A stretch of DNA of 43,228 bases from Candidatus Aenigmatarchaeota archaeon (GTDB taxonomy: Archaea; Aenigmatarchaeota; Aenigmatarchaeia; CG10238-14). Of the stretch, positions 17,002-25,960 are shown piece after piece; positions within the stretch are counted from its first letter, which is position 1; each line of letters begins with the position of its first letter. The stretch covers positions 1 to 43,228 of the forward strand of contig JAFCCM010000016.1 of NCBI GenBank assembly GCA_017610225.1, given 5' to 3'. Below the pieces are notes generated by a model, which made no database searches, was not told where the DNA came from, and saw nothing but the letters and a program-made list of their open reading frames with translations. Position numbers and translations under genes: made by a program.

Positions 17002-17333
17002 ACTTTTATAGGGACCAGTATTTCTTCTTCTTTGGTTATTTTTCTCATGAATTCTTCACAAATTCTGTCGTTCAATTCTAATAATTTTTTAGCAATCAAG
17101 CTGTTCTTATTCAATTTGTACAGTCTAGCTCTTCCTATCCTTCTCGTTTCAATAACAATTCCTGCTTCTACTAATTCTGGAAAGAATGTGTGTATGGTTG
17201 TCCATCCAACTCCTGAGTTCTCAGCTATTTCAGTTAAAGGATAGTCAAATTCCCTAAAAGTCATTAAAAAACTTAGAACTTTGATTAAAGGATAGCTCCC
17301 CATAACCTTAACGAATAATGGTTTTTCATTCAT
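16998..17333 (-). CDS. Winged-helix transcriptional regulator
   Basis: A 111-residue HTH protein. E-I-A-E-N-S-G-V-G-W-T-T-I-H-T-F-F-P-E-L (residues 35-54) is the helix-turn-helix, and R-R-I-G-R-A-R-L-Y-K (residues 63-72) the wing, in ArsR-like style. The TATA-like element (about 17362-17373 on this strand) puts transcription near 17341, which favours ATG 17333 over a TTG at 17342. The target is unknown. It converges on the Lrp-like gene with a 4-base overlap. Confidence 0.7.
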   Translation of the reverse strand: MNEKPLFVKVMGSYPLIKVLSFLMTFREFDYPLTEIAENSGVGWTTIHTFFPELVEAGIVIETRRIGRARLYKLNKNSLIAKKLLELNDRICEEFMRKITKEEEILVPIKV

Positions 17334-17431
17334 CTTGATCAATAGTTATATTTGCAAATAGATATTTATATATGTTGCTATTACGATTTATAATTATAAT
17401 TTGAGAACATTAACGTTCTGAGTTGGAAAAA

Positions 17432-17680
17432 ATGGAGGAAATCTTGATTAGAAAGACTATTTTAAGGAAATTGAATGACCATGGTTATTGGGGTCATAGA
17501 CACACTAGTTTTGATAATCTACCCAAAGGCTTTCCATCACATCTACATAAAGAGGTTAAAAAAATGGGAAAAAATTTAATCAAAGAGGGGATTATTATTT
17601 CAAAACCAACTCATTATGGATTGGAAATTTCTTTGAACCATAGAAAACTAAGAGAGATAAGAGAGGAAATAAAGGACTAA
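17432..17680 (+). CDS. Small conserved-looking hypothetical protein
   Basis: An 82-residue basic protein. It has a two-part pattern: a His/Trp-rich segment (H-G-Y-W-G-H-R-H-T-S, about 14-23) and a C-terminal helical part (about 55-82). The layout resembles a small winged helix, with I-I-S-K-P-T-H-Y-G as a wing, but this is weak. The ATG at 17432 was chosen; a TTG at 17423 is in frame. Function unknown. Confidence 0.55.
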   Translation: MEEILIRKTILRKLNDHGYWGHRHTSFDNLPKGFPSHLHKEVKKMGKNLIKEGIIISKPTHYGLEISLNHRKLREIREEIKD

Positions 17681-17720
17681 TTTCTAACAAATATAATCTC
17701 AAATTCCAATAATACTACTC

Positions 17721-18653
17721 ATGCCCCAAATAATAAAACACATGGAAGTCAAAGGCAGACAAGCCAGACAAATATCAAACGCTATAACTTCTGTCCTAAA
17801 GGAATTCAACAAACGTGCTCATGTCAAAAAACTCGAAAAAATAGAAATTTATGTAACAAAAAACCCAGTCAAAGTAAGCAAAAAAATACTATCTTCTATT
17901 AAATTGAAAAGGCACGGAGAGATTCGAGAATGGATAACCAAGAATGCCCCAAGTTTTACTTATTGGAAAAAGGGAACTACTCCAATAATCATGCTTAACG
18001 TTAACGAAAAAATCTTCCAGAAAATGGATTATGATGCTATTCAGGGATTATTTGCTCATGAGTTAATGCACTTACTCAATAAGTTAGATGGGATAGAGGA
18101 TAGATTAGATGATGAGATTGATAACGCAGGAAATAATGTTATTCGACTTCTAGAAAAACACAAAGAAATAGAACCATTTACAATAGAAAGGTTGCTGGTA
18201 TCATTTGTTCGGGTAACAACTACAACAGTTCTACTCATCAAAGATGTTTTGGCCAACAGTCGGGCAATGAGTTTTGGATTTGATGAAGAATTGTATGAAA
18301 ATTATAAATCCACTCTAAGTGATGCGAGAAAAATAAAATATACAGAATCTGATATTGTGACTGCGTTGAAACATGATCAAAAGCATGTCTTGGATAATGC
18401 TTACCTTACTTACCTCGGGTTAAACAACAGCTGGATAACTTTCAAGATGTTCAAAATTAAGTGGTATAAGTATTTACAAGAATTAGCAAGAGTAGAAGTT
18501 CCTGAGATAGTTAAAATCAACGCAAACAAAGTCTTGAAGGAGATGCTTAAACTAAGGTCAGGGCATGATGAGAAACAGATACGGAAAATCATCAACTTGA
18601 GTCAGAATAGTTATTATGAAGTTGTTAAATATTTTTGTGGGAAATTAAGGTAG
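17721..18653 (+). CDS. Putative zinc metalloprotease with an HELMH motif
   Basis: A 310-residue protein with H-E-L-M-H at residues 113-117, an HEXXH zinc-binding motif, inside G-L-F-A-H-E-L-M-H-L-L. Downstream is an acidic helix (E-D-R-L-D-D-E-I-D-N), which may give a third ligand (Glu or Asp). The N-terminal 100 residues look like an alpha-beta domain, the C-terminal half is helical without obvious membrane segments. Apparently cytoplasmic, no signal peptide. Could also be a non-peptidase metal protein. The C-terminus overlaps the convergent gene by nine bases. Confidence 0.6.
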   Translation: MPQIIKHMEVKGRQARQISNAITSVLKEFNKRAHVKKLEKIEIYVTKNPVKVSKKILSSIKLKRHGEIREWITKNAPSFTYWKKGTTPIIMLNVNEKIFQKMDYDAIQGLFAHELMHLLNKLDGIEDRLDDEIDNAGNNVIRLLEKHKEIEPFTIERLLVSFVRVTTTTVLLIKDVLANSRAMSFGFDEELYENYKSTLSDARKIKYTESDIVTALKHDQKHVLDNAYLTYLGLNNSWITFKMFKIKWYKYLQELARVEVPEIVKINANKVLKEMLKLRSGHDEKQIRKIINLSQNSYYEVVKYFCGKLR

Positions 18654-19139
18654 TATAATCTCATCAGGTCTGAATGTATGAACACCATCAGATATTCTTA
18701 CACTAAAACTTGGATCATATTCTGGTAAAACTAACTCATCATAAAAACCTCTAGAAAAAGAGAATTTCCTAGCAAGATGTTGAGTATATCTATCTAAATA
18801 TTCATTTTTTAGGAATTCCCAAGGGTCTATTTTAGGTGAAGTCAGATCATTCAACAATAATAAAGATCCTATTGGAGACATTTCTTTTTGGATTTTTTCT
18901 TTTCTTCTTCTACTTTCATAAAAAAGAGATAATGTTAGAGATTCTACCAAATGGCTTCCAGGATAAGATTCACATAATCTTTTTATATCATCTTGAGGGC
19001 CTTGGACTAAAAAACTAGTATCATCTATTCCTTGAAATTTTGCAACTATTTTATAAGGACTTCCTTTTCTAAAATAGAAACCCCCAAAATAATTCGGGTC
19101 TACAATTATATGTGCATATGCTTCTTCTGGCATCTTCAT
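18645..19139 (-). CDS. Hypothetical protein
   Basis: Not recognised. A 164-residue soluble protein. The reading frame extends upstream to 19217 with a hydrophobic stretch, but a TATA-like GTTTAAAAGT (about 19161-19172) puts transcription near 19141, and M-K-M-P-E-E-A at 19139 is then the leaderless start. That removes what would look like a signal anchor. Function unknown. Confidence 0.5.
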   Translation of the reverse strand: MKMPEEAYAHIIVDPNYFGGFYFRKGSPYKIVAKFQGIDDTSFLVQGPQDDIKRLCESYPGSHLVESLTLSLFYESRRRKEKIQKEMSPIGSLLLLNDLTSPKIDPWEFLKNEYLDRYTQHLARKFSFSRGFYDELVLPEYDPSFSVRISDGVHTFRPDEIILP

Positions 19140-19260
19140 CCATCGATTTAGTAAATTTAATACTTTTAAACATATCTTTTTGAGAAAAAAAAACCAAATT
19201 TTAAATCTGGCAAACACTTATTAATTTTAAATCTTCTAAATCATAGAGAATTAATTAAAT

Positions 19261-19266
19261 GGTGAT
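19261..19266 (+). promoter_or_regulatory. Shine-Dalgarno sequence of rps6e
   Basis: GGTGAT six bases before the ATG at 19273, complementary to the CCTCC-ending 16S tail of this window. It is one of few clear sites on a first gene of an operon here. Confidence 0.65.
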
Positions 19267-19272
19267 AATAAT

Positions 19273-19887
19273 ATGGTTGTGTTTAAGTTTGTGATTGCAG
19301 ATCCGAAGACAAGGAAGAGTTATAAGGTTGAAAAGGATCAGAATGAGGTTGTTGGGTTAGTTGGTAAAAAGATTGGAGATAAGTTTAATGGAGATTTGAT
19401 TGGATTGAAAGATTATGAGATTACTATAACTGGAGGAACTGATAAAGATGGGTTTCCAATGCATCCTAATGTTCATGGAATGGTCAAGAAGAAGATTATT
19501 CTTTCTGGCCCACCATGTTTTCATCCAAAAAGGAAGGGTATGAGAAAGAGGAAGATGGTTGTTGGAAATACGATAAGTAAATCTATAACCCAAATCAACT
19601 GTAAAATCATAAAAGAAGGTTCTAAGAAAATAGAAGAATTAATGGGAAAGAAAGAAGAAAAACCTGCTGAAGGTGAAACTCCAAAAGAGGAGAAAAAACC
19701 TGAAGTAAAGGAAACTAAGGAGAAACCAAAGGAAGAAAAGAAAGAAAAACCAGCCGAAAAACCTAAAGAGGAGGAGAAAAAGGAAGAACCAGTTAAAGAA
19801 GAAAAAAAGGAACCACCTAAAGAAGAGAAGAAAGAACAACCTAAAGAAAATCCAAAAGAAGAAAAATCTGAAGAAGAGAAAAAATAG
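19273..19887 (+). CDS. rps6e: 30S ribosomal protein S6e with a long Lys/Glu/Pro-rich tail
   Basis: Residues 1 to about 125 match the archaeal S6e core: K-S-Y-K-V-E, G-K-K-I-G-D, T-G-G-T-D-K-D-G-F-P-M (about 55-65), and later R-K-R-K-M-V-V-G-N-T-I-S. S6e is a small-subunit protein near the mRNA and assembly face. Residues 126 to 204 are an added low-complexity tail of repeated K-E-E-K, K-P-E and P-K-E blocks that archaeal S6e normally lacks. It begins the cluster leading to aIF2-gamma, Rpo7 and Spt4. Confidence 0.92.
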   Translation: MVVFKFVIADPKTRKSYKVEKDQNEVVGLVGKKIGDKFNGDLIGLKDYEITITGGTDKDGFPMHPNVHGMVKKKIILSGPPCFHPKRKGMRKRKMVVGNTISKSITQINCKIIKEGSKKIEELMGKKEEKPAEGETPKEEKKPEVKETKEKPKEEKKEKPAEKPKEEEKKEEPVKEEKKEPPKEEKKEQPKENPKEEKSEEEKK

Positions 19888-19890
19888 GTG

Positions 19891-21123
19891 ATGAAGTTCG
19901 CTGCTAAAATTAATCCAAAAGAAATCCCAGAAATTAATATTGGATTATTTGGTCATGTCGATCATGGTAAAACTACACTTACTCAAGCATTAACAGGCAA
20001 AATGACAGATACTCATTCTGAAGAAATCAAACGTGGAATCTCTATTCGACTGGGATATGCTGATGTAACATTCTATAAATGTAAAAAATGCAAGAGTTAT
20101 TGTACAACTAAAAAATGCCCTAAATGTTTTGAGGATTGTGAAATCCAAAGAACAGTATCATTTGTAGATGCCCCAGGTCATGAAAGTCTTATGGCCGTAG
20201 TTTTGACTGGTTCTGCATTGATTGATGGTGCTATTCTAGTTATTGCTGCAAATGAAAAATGTCCTTCTCCTCAGACTTATGAGCATTTGACTTCTTTAGA
20301 TGTAGTTGGAATCAAAAATATAATTATTGTCCAGAATAAAATCGATCTTGTTGATAAGGAAAGAGTAAAAAAAAGTTATGAAGAAATCAAACAATTTATT
20401 AAGGGAACGGTTGCTGAAGACGCTACTATAATTCCTGTTTCTGCCATGAAGAGAGTGAATATTGAATATATTATTGAGGCTATTGAAGATAAAATTCCTA
20501 CCCCGAAAAGAGATTTGACTAAAGATCCTAAGATGTATGTTGCCAGAAGTTTTGATGTCAACAAACCTGGTTCTGATATTGACAAGTTAGTTGGTGGAAT
20601 AGTTGGGGGATCAATAATTGAGGGAAAACTCAAGAAAGGTCAGGAAATCGAATTAAGACCTGGAATAAGAATAGGAGATAAATGGGAACCTGTTAAAACA
20701 AAAATAATTTCAATGGAAAAGGCAGGAAAAAAACTTGAAGAAGCGGAAGCCGGTGGATTGTTAGGGATGCTTACAAAACTAGACCCATCTCTTACAAAAG
20801 CTGATGGTTTGGTCGGAAATATAGTTGGATTACCAGAAAAATTACCAGAAACGAGAAATAGAATCAGTCTTGAGATTCATCTACTTGAAAGAGTGGTAGG
20901 AACAAAAGAAGAAATGAAAATGGATAATATTAAACTTAATGAGTTGCTTATGATCAATGTTGGTACTGGAAGGTCTGTTGGTATAGTTACAAAACTAAAA
21001 GGTAAAGATGTTGAGATGACGCTTAAATTACCTGTTTGTGCTGATAAAGGAGAAAGAGTTGTTCTGTCTCGTCAAATTCTAGGAAGATGGAGACTTATTG
21101 GATTTGGGATTTTGAAGGAGTAG
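19891..21123 (+). CDS. eif2g: Translation initiation factor aIF2 subunit gamma
   Basis: A 410-residue GTPase that brings initiator Met-tRNA to the ribosome. G1 G-H-V-D-H-G-K-T-T (about 21-29), G3 D-A-P-G-H-E (about 92-97) and G4 N-K-I-D (about 148-151) are present. A zinc ribbon (C-K-K-C ... C-P-K-C) at about 61-75 is typical of aIF2-gamma. The gene begins right after rps6e (TAG-GTG-ATG); either GTG 19888 or ATG 19891 may start. Confidence 0.96.
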   Translation: MKFAAKINPKEIPEINIGLFGHVDHGKTTLTQALTGKMTDTHSEEIKRGISIRLGYADVTFYKCKKCKSYCTTKKCPKCFEDCEIQRTVSFVDAPGHESLMAVVLTGSALIDGAILVIAANEKCPSPQTYEHLTSLDVVGIKNIIIVQNKIDLVDKERVKKSYEEIKQFIKGTVAEDATIIPVSAMKRVNIEYIIEAIEDKIPTPKRDLTKDPKMYVARSFDVNKPGSDIDKLVGGIVGGSIIEGKLKKGQEIELRPGIRIGDKWEPVKTKIISMEKAGKKLEEAEAGGLLGMLTKLDPSLTKADGLVGNIVGLPEKLPETRNRISLEIHLLERVVGTKEEMKMDNIKLNELLMINVGTGRSVGIVTKLKGKDVEMTLKLPVCADKGERVVLSRQILGRWRLIGFGILKE

Positions 21124-21135
21124 AATTAAATCAAA

Positions 21136-21411
21136 CTAACGATTATATGGTTCGTCAGTATCTTCTTTGGGCTGATTAACATGTCGACCATATAATCTTC
21201 TTAGAGGTAAGGAAAATAATATCAAAGGTGAAATAATAGTACTTAATAAACAACCAATTCCTACTCCCACTCTAGCTTTTTTTCCAGCATAATACGATTT
21301 TTTTTCTTCTGCTGTTAATGGTGTTAAAGCTTGTCCACTAATTCCTCCTTTTCCTTTGCCTGTATTTCTCCAATAAGGTTCCCCATCCTTTTCAACAATA
21401 TCTCCTACCAT
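21136..21411 (-). CDS. Small hypothetical membrane protein
   Basis: A 91-residue protein with a hydrophilic N-terminus containing a Gly/Lys-rich stretch and one hydrophobic segment (about 48-69), followed by a basic L-R-R-L-Y-G-R and an acidic tail. Not recognised. It sits on the opposite strand between aIF2-gamma and the PIN gene, sharing a divergent promoter with the latter. Confidence 0.5.
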   Translation of the reverse strand: MVGDIVEKDGEPYWRNTGKGKGGISGQALTPLTAEEKKSYYAGKKARVGVGIGCLLSTIISPLILFSLPLRRLYGRHVNQPKEDTDEPYNR

Positions 21412-21440
21412 TCCATCACATTTATTTTTCCACTATTAGA

Positions 21441-21450
21441 ATATTTAAAT
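21441..21450. promoter_or_regulatory. Bidirectional TATA element
   Basis: ATATTTAAAT is nearly symmetric and lies about 27 bases before the ATG at 21473 on the plus strand and about 30 bases before 21411 on the minus strand, so it may serve both genes. Confidence 0.5.
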
Positions 21451-21472
21451 ATATCGGAAATGAATAAAAGTC

Positions 21473-21850
21473 ATGAAAACAATAATACTAGACACAAACT
21501 TTCTAACAATTCCTTACAAGTTTAAAGTAGATGTTTTCAAAGAAATTCACAATTTAATCTCAGAAGAACATGAGATAACAACTCTTGACGGAGTGGTTAG
21601 AGAACTAGAACACATGTCAGAAGAAAGGGGAGAAGACGCATCCGCTGCGAGAATAGGATTAGAATTAATAGAAAAAAACCAAGTAAAAATAATCCTAACC
21701 CATGAAAGAAATGTAGATGATGCAATAGTAGAACTAGCAAATGATCAAACACTAGTAGCAACCAACGACAAAGAATTAATTAATAGACTAAAAACCAAAA
21801 ATGTAAAGGTAATCTATTTACGAGGAAAAAATCGATTAGTATTAGGTTAA
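21473..21850 (+). CDS. PIN-domain ribonuclease-like protein
   Basis: A 125-residue PIN domain. Acidic residues are I-L-D-T-N-F (Asp near 7), V-V-R-E-L (Glu near 44), and later D-Q-T-L-V-A-T-N-D-K-E-L (Asp near 87 and 95), which give the metal-binding nuclease set. A PIN gene is commonly next to aIF2-gamma in archaea, where an rRNA-processing role is suspected (Fcf1/Nob1-type); that role is family knowledge, not shown here. The TATA box at 21441-21450 suggests leaderless translation. Confidence 0.8.
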   Translation: MKTIILDTNFLTIPYKFKVDVFKEIHNLISEEHEITTLDGVVRELEHMSEERGEDASAARIGLELIEKNQVKIILTHERNVDDAIVELANDQTLVATNDKELINRLKTKNVKVIYLRGKNRLVLG

Positions 21851-21859
21851 TGTGATTTT

Positions 21860-22411
21860 ATGACATCATTATGGAAAGATTTGGATTCTGGACCATCAGG
21901 CAGGATACCAGATGTAATTTATGTAGTAGTAGAAGTTCCAAAAGGGTCAAATGCCAAGTATGAGGTTGATGAAGAAACAGGTGCATTTTTCCTAAACAGG
22001 GATTTATTTACTTCAATGGTATATCCTGGAGATTATGGTTTTATTCCACAGACAGTATCTGAAGATGAAGATGCTTTAGATGCATTAGTGTTAGTTTCTC
22101 AGCCACATACAACAGGAATAGTAATAGCAGCAAGACCTATTGGAGTCTTAAGAATGGAAGACGAACATGGGAAAGACGATAAGATAATATGTGTGCCAAT
22201 AAATAAAATAGACCCTAAATTCAGAAATTACAAAGATATAAAAGACCTTCCCCCGTTACTTATCACAGAAATTAAACATTTTTTCAACCGGTACAAGGAG
22301 ATAGAACCTGGTAAATGGATTAAAGTTGAGAGAATAGAATGTGCAGAAACAGCAAAAAAAGTCATTCTGAAATCAATAGAAAAGTATGAGAAAGAATGTA
22401 AGAAAGATTAG
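21860..22411 (+). CDS. ppa: Inorganic pyrophosphatase, soluble class A
   Basis: A 183-residue enzyme that hydrolyses pyrophosphate to phosphate. V-Y-P-G-D-Y-G-F-I-P (about 53-62) and D-E-D-A-L-D-A-L-V-L (about 69-78, the metal-binding D-x-D-x-x-D-A-L signature) are present, followed by G-V-L-R-M-E-D-E and K-D-D-K-I-I-C-V-P. Length is typical. It starts nine bases after the PIN stop with GTGAT upstream. It removes PPi made by polymerases and tRNA synthetases, which fits the neighbourhood. Confidence 0.95.
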   Translation: MTSLWKDLDSGPSGRIPDVIYVVVEVPKGSNAKYEVDEETGAFFLNRDLFTSMVYPGDYGFIPQTVSEDEDALDALVLVSQPHTTGIVIAARPIGVLRMEDEHGKDDKIICVPINKIDPKFRNYKDIKDLPPLLITEIKHFFNRYKEIEPGKWIKVERIECAETAKKVILKSIEKYEKECKKD

Positions 22412-22522
22412 ATTTCTAGTCCTAACGTACAATCCTCAGGAGGAAGTTGAAAACTAATAATTCTGACCAAAGAGAAACATATTTACATTTATATCCCATA
22501 AATAGTATAGTTTATTCACCAC

Positions 22523-22528
22523 GGAGGT
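22523..22528 (+). promoter_or_regulatory. Shine-Dalgarno sequence of ppdK
   Basis: GGAGGT eight bases upstream of the ATG at 22537 decides the start: an in-frame TTG at 22447 would add 30 residues that are not expected in this family. Confidence 0.75.
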
Positions 22529-22536
22529 ATTTTACA

Positions 22537-25176
22537 ATGAAAATGGTTTATTCGTTTGAAGACATTAAAGATGGAAACACACAAGAAAGTATATTTTTAC
22601 TTGGGAATAAAGGTGCTCAGTTATCTGAGATGACTAATATAGGCTTACCTGTCCCACCTGGTTTTACACTTACTACAAATGCTTGTAATCAATTCTATGA
22701 ACAAGGTCAAAAATGGCCTAAAGGTTTGGAAGATGAAGTTAAAGAACATTTGGATAGATTGGAAAAGAAGATGAAAAAGAAGCTTGGAGATGAAAAGAAT
22801 CCATTATTTGTCTCTGTTAGATCTGGTTCTTATGTTTCAATGCCAGGGATGATGGACACTGTTCTTAATTTGGGAATGAATGATAAATCTGTTATTGCTT
22901 TTGCAAAATTAACAAATAATGAAAGAGGTGCATGGGATTCTTACAGAAGGTTTATAACAATGTTTGGGGATGTTGTCATGGGAGTCAGACATGCTAAATT
23001 TGAGGAAATACTGGAAGAAACCAAAGAAAACAAGGGAGTAAAGTATGATACTGAGCTTGATGTTAATGATTTGAAAGAATTAATTCCAAAATACAAAGAA
23101 TTAGTCAAAAAAGAAGCTGGAAAAGACTTTCCCCAAGATCCACAAGGACAATTAAGAATGGCTATAAACGCTGTATTTAACTCATGGAATAATGAGAGAG
23201 CAATAGCTTACAGAAGAATCAATAAACTAAGAAATGATGCAGGAACTGGTGTAAATATCCAAAGTATGGTTTTCGGAAACCTAGGTGATAGTTCTGGAAC
23301 AGGAGTATCATTCACAAGAAATCCTTCTACAGGGATAAAAGAACATTATGGTGAATTTTTACTAAATGCCCAAGGAGAAGATGTAGTTGCAGGATTAAGA
23401 ACACCTAAGCATATTGATAGTCTTAAGGAAGTTTTACCTGAGGCCTATAAAGAACTTATAGATATTTATGATAAATTGGAAAATCATTACAAAGATCTTC
23501 AGGATTTTGAATTCACAATCCAAAATGGTAAACTCTACTTATTACAAACAAGAAAAGGAAAGAGAACAGCACAAGCTGCAATTACAATTGCTGTAGATAT
23601 GGTTGAAGAAGGTTTAATTGACAAGAAAGAAGCAGTTATGAGAATAAATCCAGAACAGTTAGATCAACTATTACATAAACAGCTTGATCCTATTGCAAAG
23701 AAACAGACAGAAGTCCTGACAAAAGGTTTACCAGCCTCACCTGGTGCTGCGGTGGGAAAAATAATCTTTAATCCTAAGAAAGCCGCAGAAATGGTTGAAG
23801 AAAATCCAAATGAGAAGTTAATCTTAGTCAGAACTGAAACTAGTCCAGAAGATATTGAAGGTATGAATGCAACACAAGGATTCTTAACAGCAAGGGGTGG
23901 AATGACCTCTCATGCCGCAGTTGTAGCAAGAGGTATGGGTAAGTGTTGTGTAGCGGGTGCTGGAGATTTGATGGTCAAAGAAAAGGAAGGAAAAGTAGTT
24001 GTTAAAATACCAGAAGGTGAAAAAATACTTTCAGAAGGGGATTGGATCACACTAGACGGTGGAACTGGGGAAGTATTTGAAGGAAAAGTTCCAGTAGTTG
24101 ATCCAGAAATAAAAGGCGATTTCAAAAAATTAATGTCATGGGCTGATAGTTTTAGAAAAATCAAGGTTAAAGCAAATGCAGATACTCCTCACGATGCTAA
24201 AGTTGCGAGAGAGTATGGTGCTGAAGGAATAGGTTTATGTAGGACGGAACACATGTTTTTCGAAGCTAATAGAATAAAATCTTTCAGGAAAATGATACTT
24301 TCAGAAAAATTAGAAGAGAGAAAAGAATATCTTGATAAATTATTAAAATATCAACAAAAAGATTTTGAAGGGTTGTTTGAAGAAATGGACGGATTTCCAG
24401 TTATTATTCGATTATTAGATCCACCTTTACATGAATTCTTACCAAAAGAAAATTCTGAAATTAAAGAACTATCAGAAGAAATGAATATACCAGAATCCAA
24501 GATAAGGAATGCTATCGAATCTTCACATGAATTCAACCCGATGCTTGGTTTCAGAGGTTGTAGGTTAGGGATAAAATATCCAGAAATTAATGAGATGCAA
24601 GTGAAAGCAATCTTCCAGGCAGCATTAGAATGCCAAAAAAGAGGAGTAAAGGTATTCCCACAAATAGAGATTCCGCTCACAGGAAATGTCAAGGAATTCT
24701 TGGTGATTAAAGATATAACCGAAAAAGCCGCCGAAGAAACAGGAGCGAAAGGAAAATTAGATTACCAAATTGGAACAATGATTGAAGTTCCTAGAGCGGC
24801 GATAACAGCTGATGAGTTTGCAAAAGAAGTAGATTTTATGTCTTTTGGAACTAATGATTTAACACAAATGACTTGTGGATTCTCAAGAGATGACGCTGGT
24901 AAGTTTTTAGGTGCATATGTTGAAAAAGGTATATATAAAAGAGACCCATTCCAGTCTATTGATCAGGAAGGAGTTGGAAAGATGATGCAACTTTGTATTG
25001 AAAAAACAAGAAAAGTAAATCCGAAAATAGAAATAGGGATTTGTGGAGAACATGGTGGAGATCCAGAATCAGTCAAATTCTGCCACAGAATAGGTTTAGA
25101 CGATGTTAGTTGTTCACCATTTAGAGTTCCAATTGCAAGATTAGCCGCTGCTCAAGCCAGTTTAGAAGAGAGTTGA
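22537..25176 (+). CDS. ppdK: Pyruvate, phosphate dikinase
   Basis: An 879-residue enzyme, normal family size, interconverting pyruvate plus ATP plus phosphate with PEP plus AMP plus PPi. The N-terminal ATP-grasp domain holds L-G-N-K-G-A (about 20-25) and V-S-V-R-S-G (about 93-98). The swivelling phosphohistidine is in G-G-M-T-S-H-A-A (about 455-462), and the C-terminal TIM-barrel has the catalytic Cys in I-G-I-C-G-E-H-G-G-D. It lies between ppa and rpoE1 in an otherwise information-processing cluster; pyrophosphatase next to PPDK makes metabolic sense since PPDK yields or uses PPi. Confidence 0.96.
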   Translation: MKMVYSFEDIKDGNTQESIFLLGNKGAQLSEMTNIGLPVPPGFTLTTNACNQFYEQGQKWPKGLEDEVKEHLDRLEKKMKKKLGDEKNPLFVSVRSGSYVSMPGMMDTVLNLGMNDKSVIAFAKLTNNERGAWDSYRRFITMFGDVVMGVRHAKFEEILEETKENKGVKYDTELDVNDLKELIPKYKELVKKEAGKDFPQDPQGQLRMAINAVFNSWNNERAIAYRRINKLRNDAGTGVNIQSMVFGNLGDSSGTGVSFTRNPSTGIKEHYGEFLLNAQGEDVVAGLRTPKHIDSLKEVLPEAYKELIDIYDKLENHYKDLQDFEFTIQNGKLYLLQTRKGKRTAQAAITIAVDMVEEGLIDKKEAVMRINPEQLDQLLHKQLDPIAKKQTEVLTKGLPASPGAAVGKIIFNPKKAAEMVEENPNEKLILVRTETSPEDIEGMNATQGFLTARGGMTSHAAVVARGMGKCCVAGAGDLMVKEKEGKVVVKIPEGEKILSEGDWITLDGGTGEVFEGKVPVVDPEIKGDFKKLMSWADSFRKIKVKANADTPHDAKVAREYGAEGIGLCRTEHMFFEANRIKSFRKMILSEKLEERKEYLDKLLKYQQKDFEGLFEEMDGFPVIIRLLDPPLHEFLPKENSEIKELSEEMNIPESKIRNAIESSHEFNPMLGFRGCRLGIKYPEINEMQVKAIFQAALECQKRGVKVFPQIEIPLTGNVKEFLVIKDITEKAAEETGAKGKLDYQIGTMIEVPRAAITADEFAKEVDFMSFGTNDLTQMTCGFSRDDAGKFLGAYVEKGIYKRDPFQSIDQEGVGKMMQLCIEKTRKVNPKIEIGICGEHGGDPESVKFCHRIGLDDVSCSPFRVPIARLAAAQASLEES

Positions 25177-25180
25177 TTAA

Positions 25181-25762
25181 ATGTATAGGTTAGTTAAAAT
25201 CAAAACAAGAATCAAAGTTCCACCAACAAGGTTTGGAATGAATGTTAAAAAGGCTATCAAGGAAAGTATAGCAGAAGGTTATGAATGTAGACTAGACAGA
25301 AGATTTGGTATGGGGCTTGTTATTACAAAAATAGAAGAAATAGGAGAAGGTAAAATTTTACCAGAAGATGGTAGTGCTCATTATCCAGTTACTTTCGAGG
25401 TTCTAACCTTTAAGCCAGAGATTCATGAGATCATTTTAGGAGATGTGATTGATAACACAGAATTTGGTTCTTTTGTTAGAATGGGACCTGTTGATGGTTT
25501 GGTTCATGTATCTCAGTTGATGAATGATTATGTTAGTTTTGATGAGAAGAACTCGATTTTCTTAGGGAAACAATCCAAGAGAACACTTAAGGAGGGAGAT
25601 CCTGTTCGCGCTAAAATTATTTCAGTGGCTATGAGCCCTGGTAAAGAGAACAAGATTGGGTTGACAATGAGACAAGCCGATTTAGGTGCGTTTCACTGGA
25701 TAGAACAGGAAAAGAAAAAGGCTAAAACTCCTAAGAAAGTATCTGGGGGTAAGAAGAAGTGA
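25181..25762 (+). CDS. rpoE1: DNA-directed RNA polymerase subunit Rpo7 (RpoE')
   Basis: A 193-residue protein of the Rpb7/RpoE' family: an N-terminal ribonucleoprotein-like domain with P-P-x-x-F-G-M (about 14-20) and a C-terminal S1 domain (about 82-165; G-D-V-I-D, F-G-S-F-V-R, D-G-L-V-H). It forms the polymerase stalk with Rpo4 and binds nascent RNA. The last 20 or so residues are Lys-rich. The ATG is four bases after the ppdK stop. Confidence 0.95.
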   Translation: MYRLVKIKTRIKVPPTRFGMNVKKAIKESIAEGYECRLDRRFGMGLVITKIEEIGEGKILPEDGSAHYPVTFEVLTFKPEIHEIILGDVIDNTEFGSFVRMGPVDGLVHVSQLMNDYVSFDEKNSIFLGKQSKRTLKEGDPVRAKIISVAMSPGKENKIGLTMRQADLGAFHWIEQEKKKAKTPKKVSGGKKK

Positions 25763-25768
25763 TGAATT

Positions 25769-25960
25769 ATGGCTAAGAGACAATATGTTTGCAGGAATTG
25801 TAAGATGTTCACGACCGAGAAAGAATGTCCTAACTGTAAAAGTAAGGATTTGTCAGCAAGTTGGAAAGGAGTAGTTATAATAAACAATCCAGAAGAAAGT
25901 GAAATTGCAAAGATATTAGAAATTAGTAAACCAGGAAAGTATGCTTTATTTGTCGGTTGA
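25769..25960 (+). CDS. spt4: Transcription elongation factor Spt4 (RpoE'')
   Basis: A 63-residue zinc-ribbon protein with C-R-N-C (about 8-11) and C-P-N-C (about 20-23), then W-K-G-V-V-I-I-N-N-P and the C-terminal P-G-K-Y-A-L-F-V-G, typical of archaeal Spt4. It pairs with Spt5 to keep RNA polymerase processive. It follows rpoE1 by six bases, the common archaeal order. The 3' end overlaps the convergent L31e gene. Confidence 0.93.
   Translation: MAKRQYVCRNCKMFTTEKECPNCKSKDLSASWKGVVIINNPEESEIAKILEISKPGKYALFVG

Noticed and set aside
19639..19839. Phe/Leu-rich minus-strand frame
   Set aside because: It is the antisense of the Lys/Glu-rich S6e tail, which gives artificial hydrophobic sequence.
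22447..22536. N-terminal extension of PPDK from a TTG
   Set aside because: GGAGGT directly before ATG 22537 and the usual family length support the shorter form.
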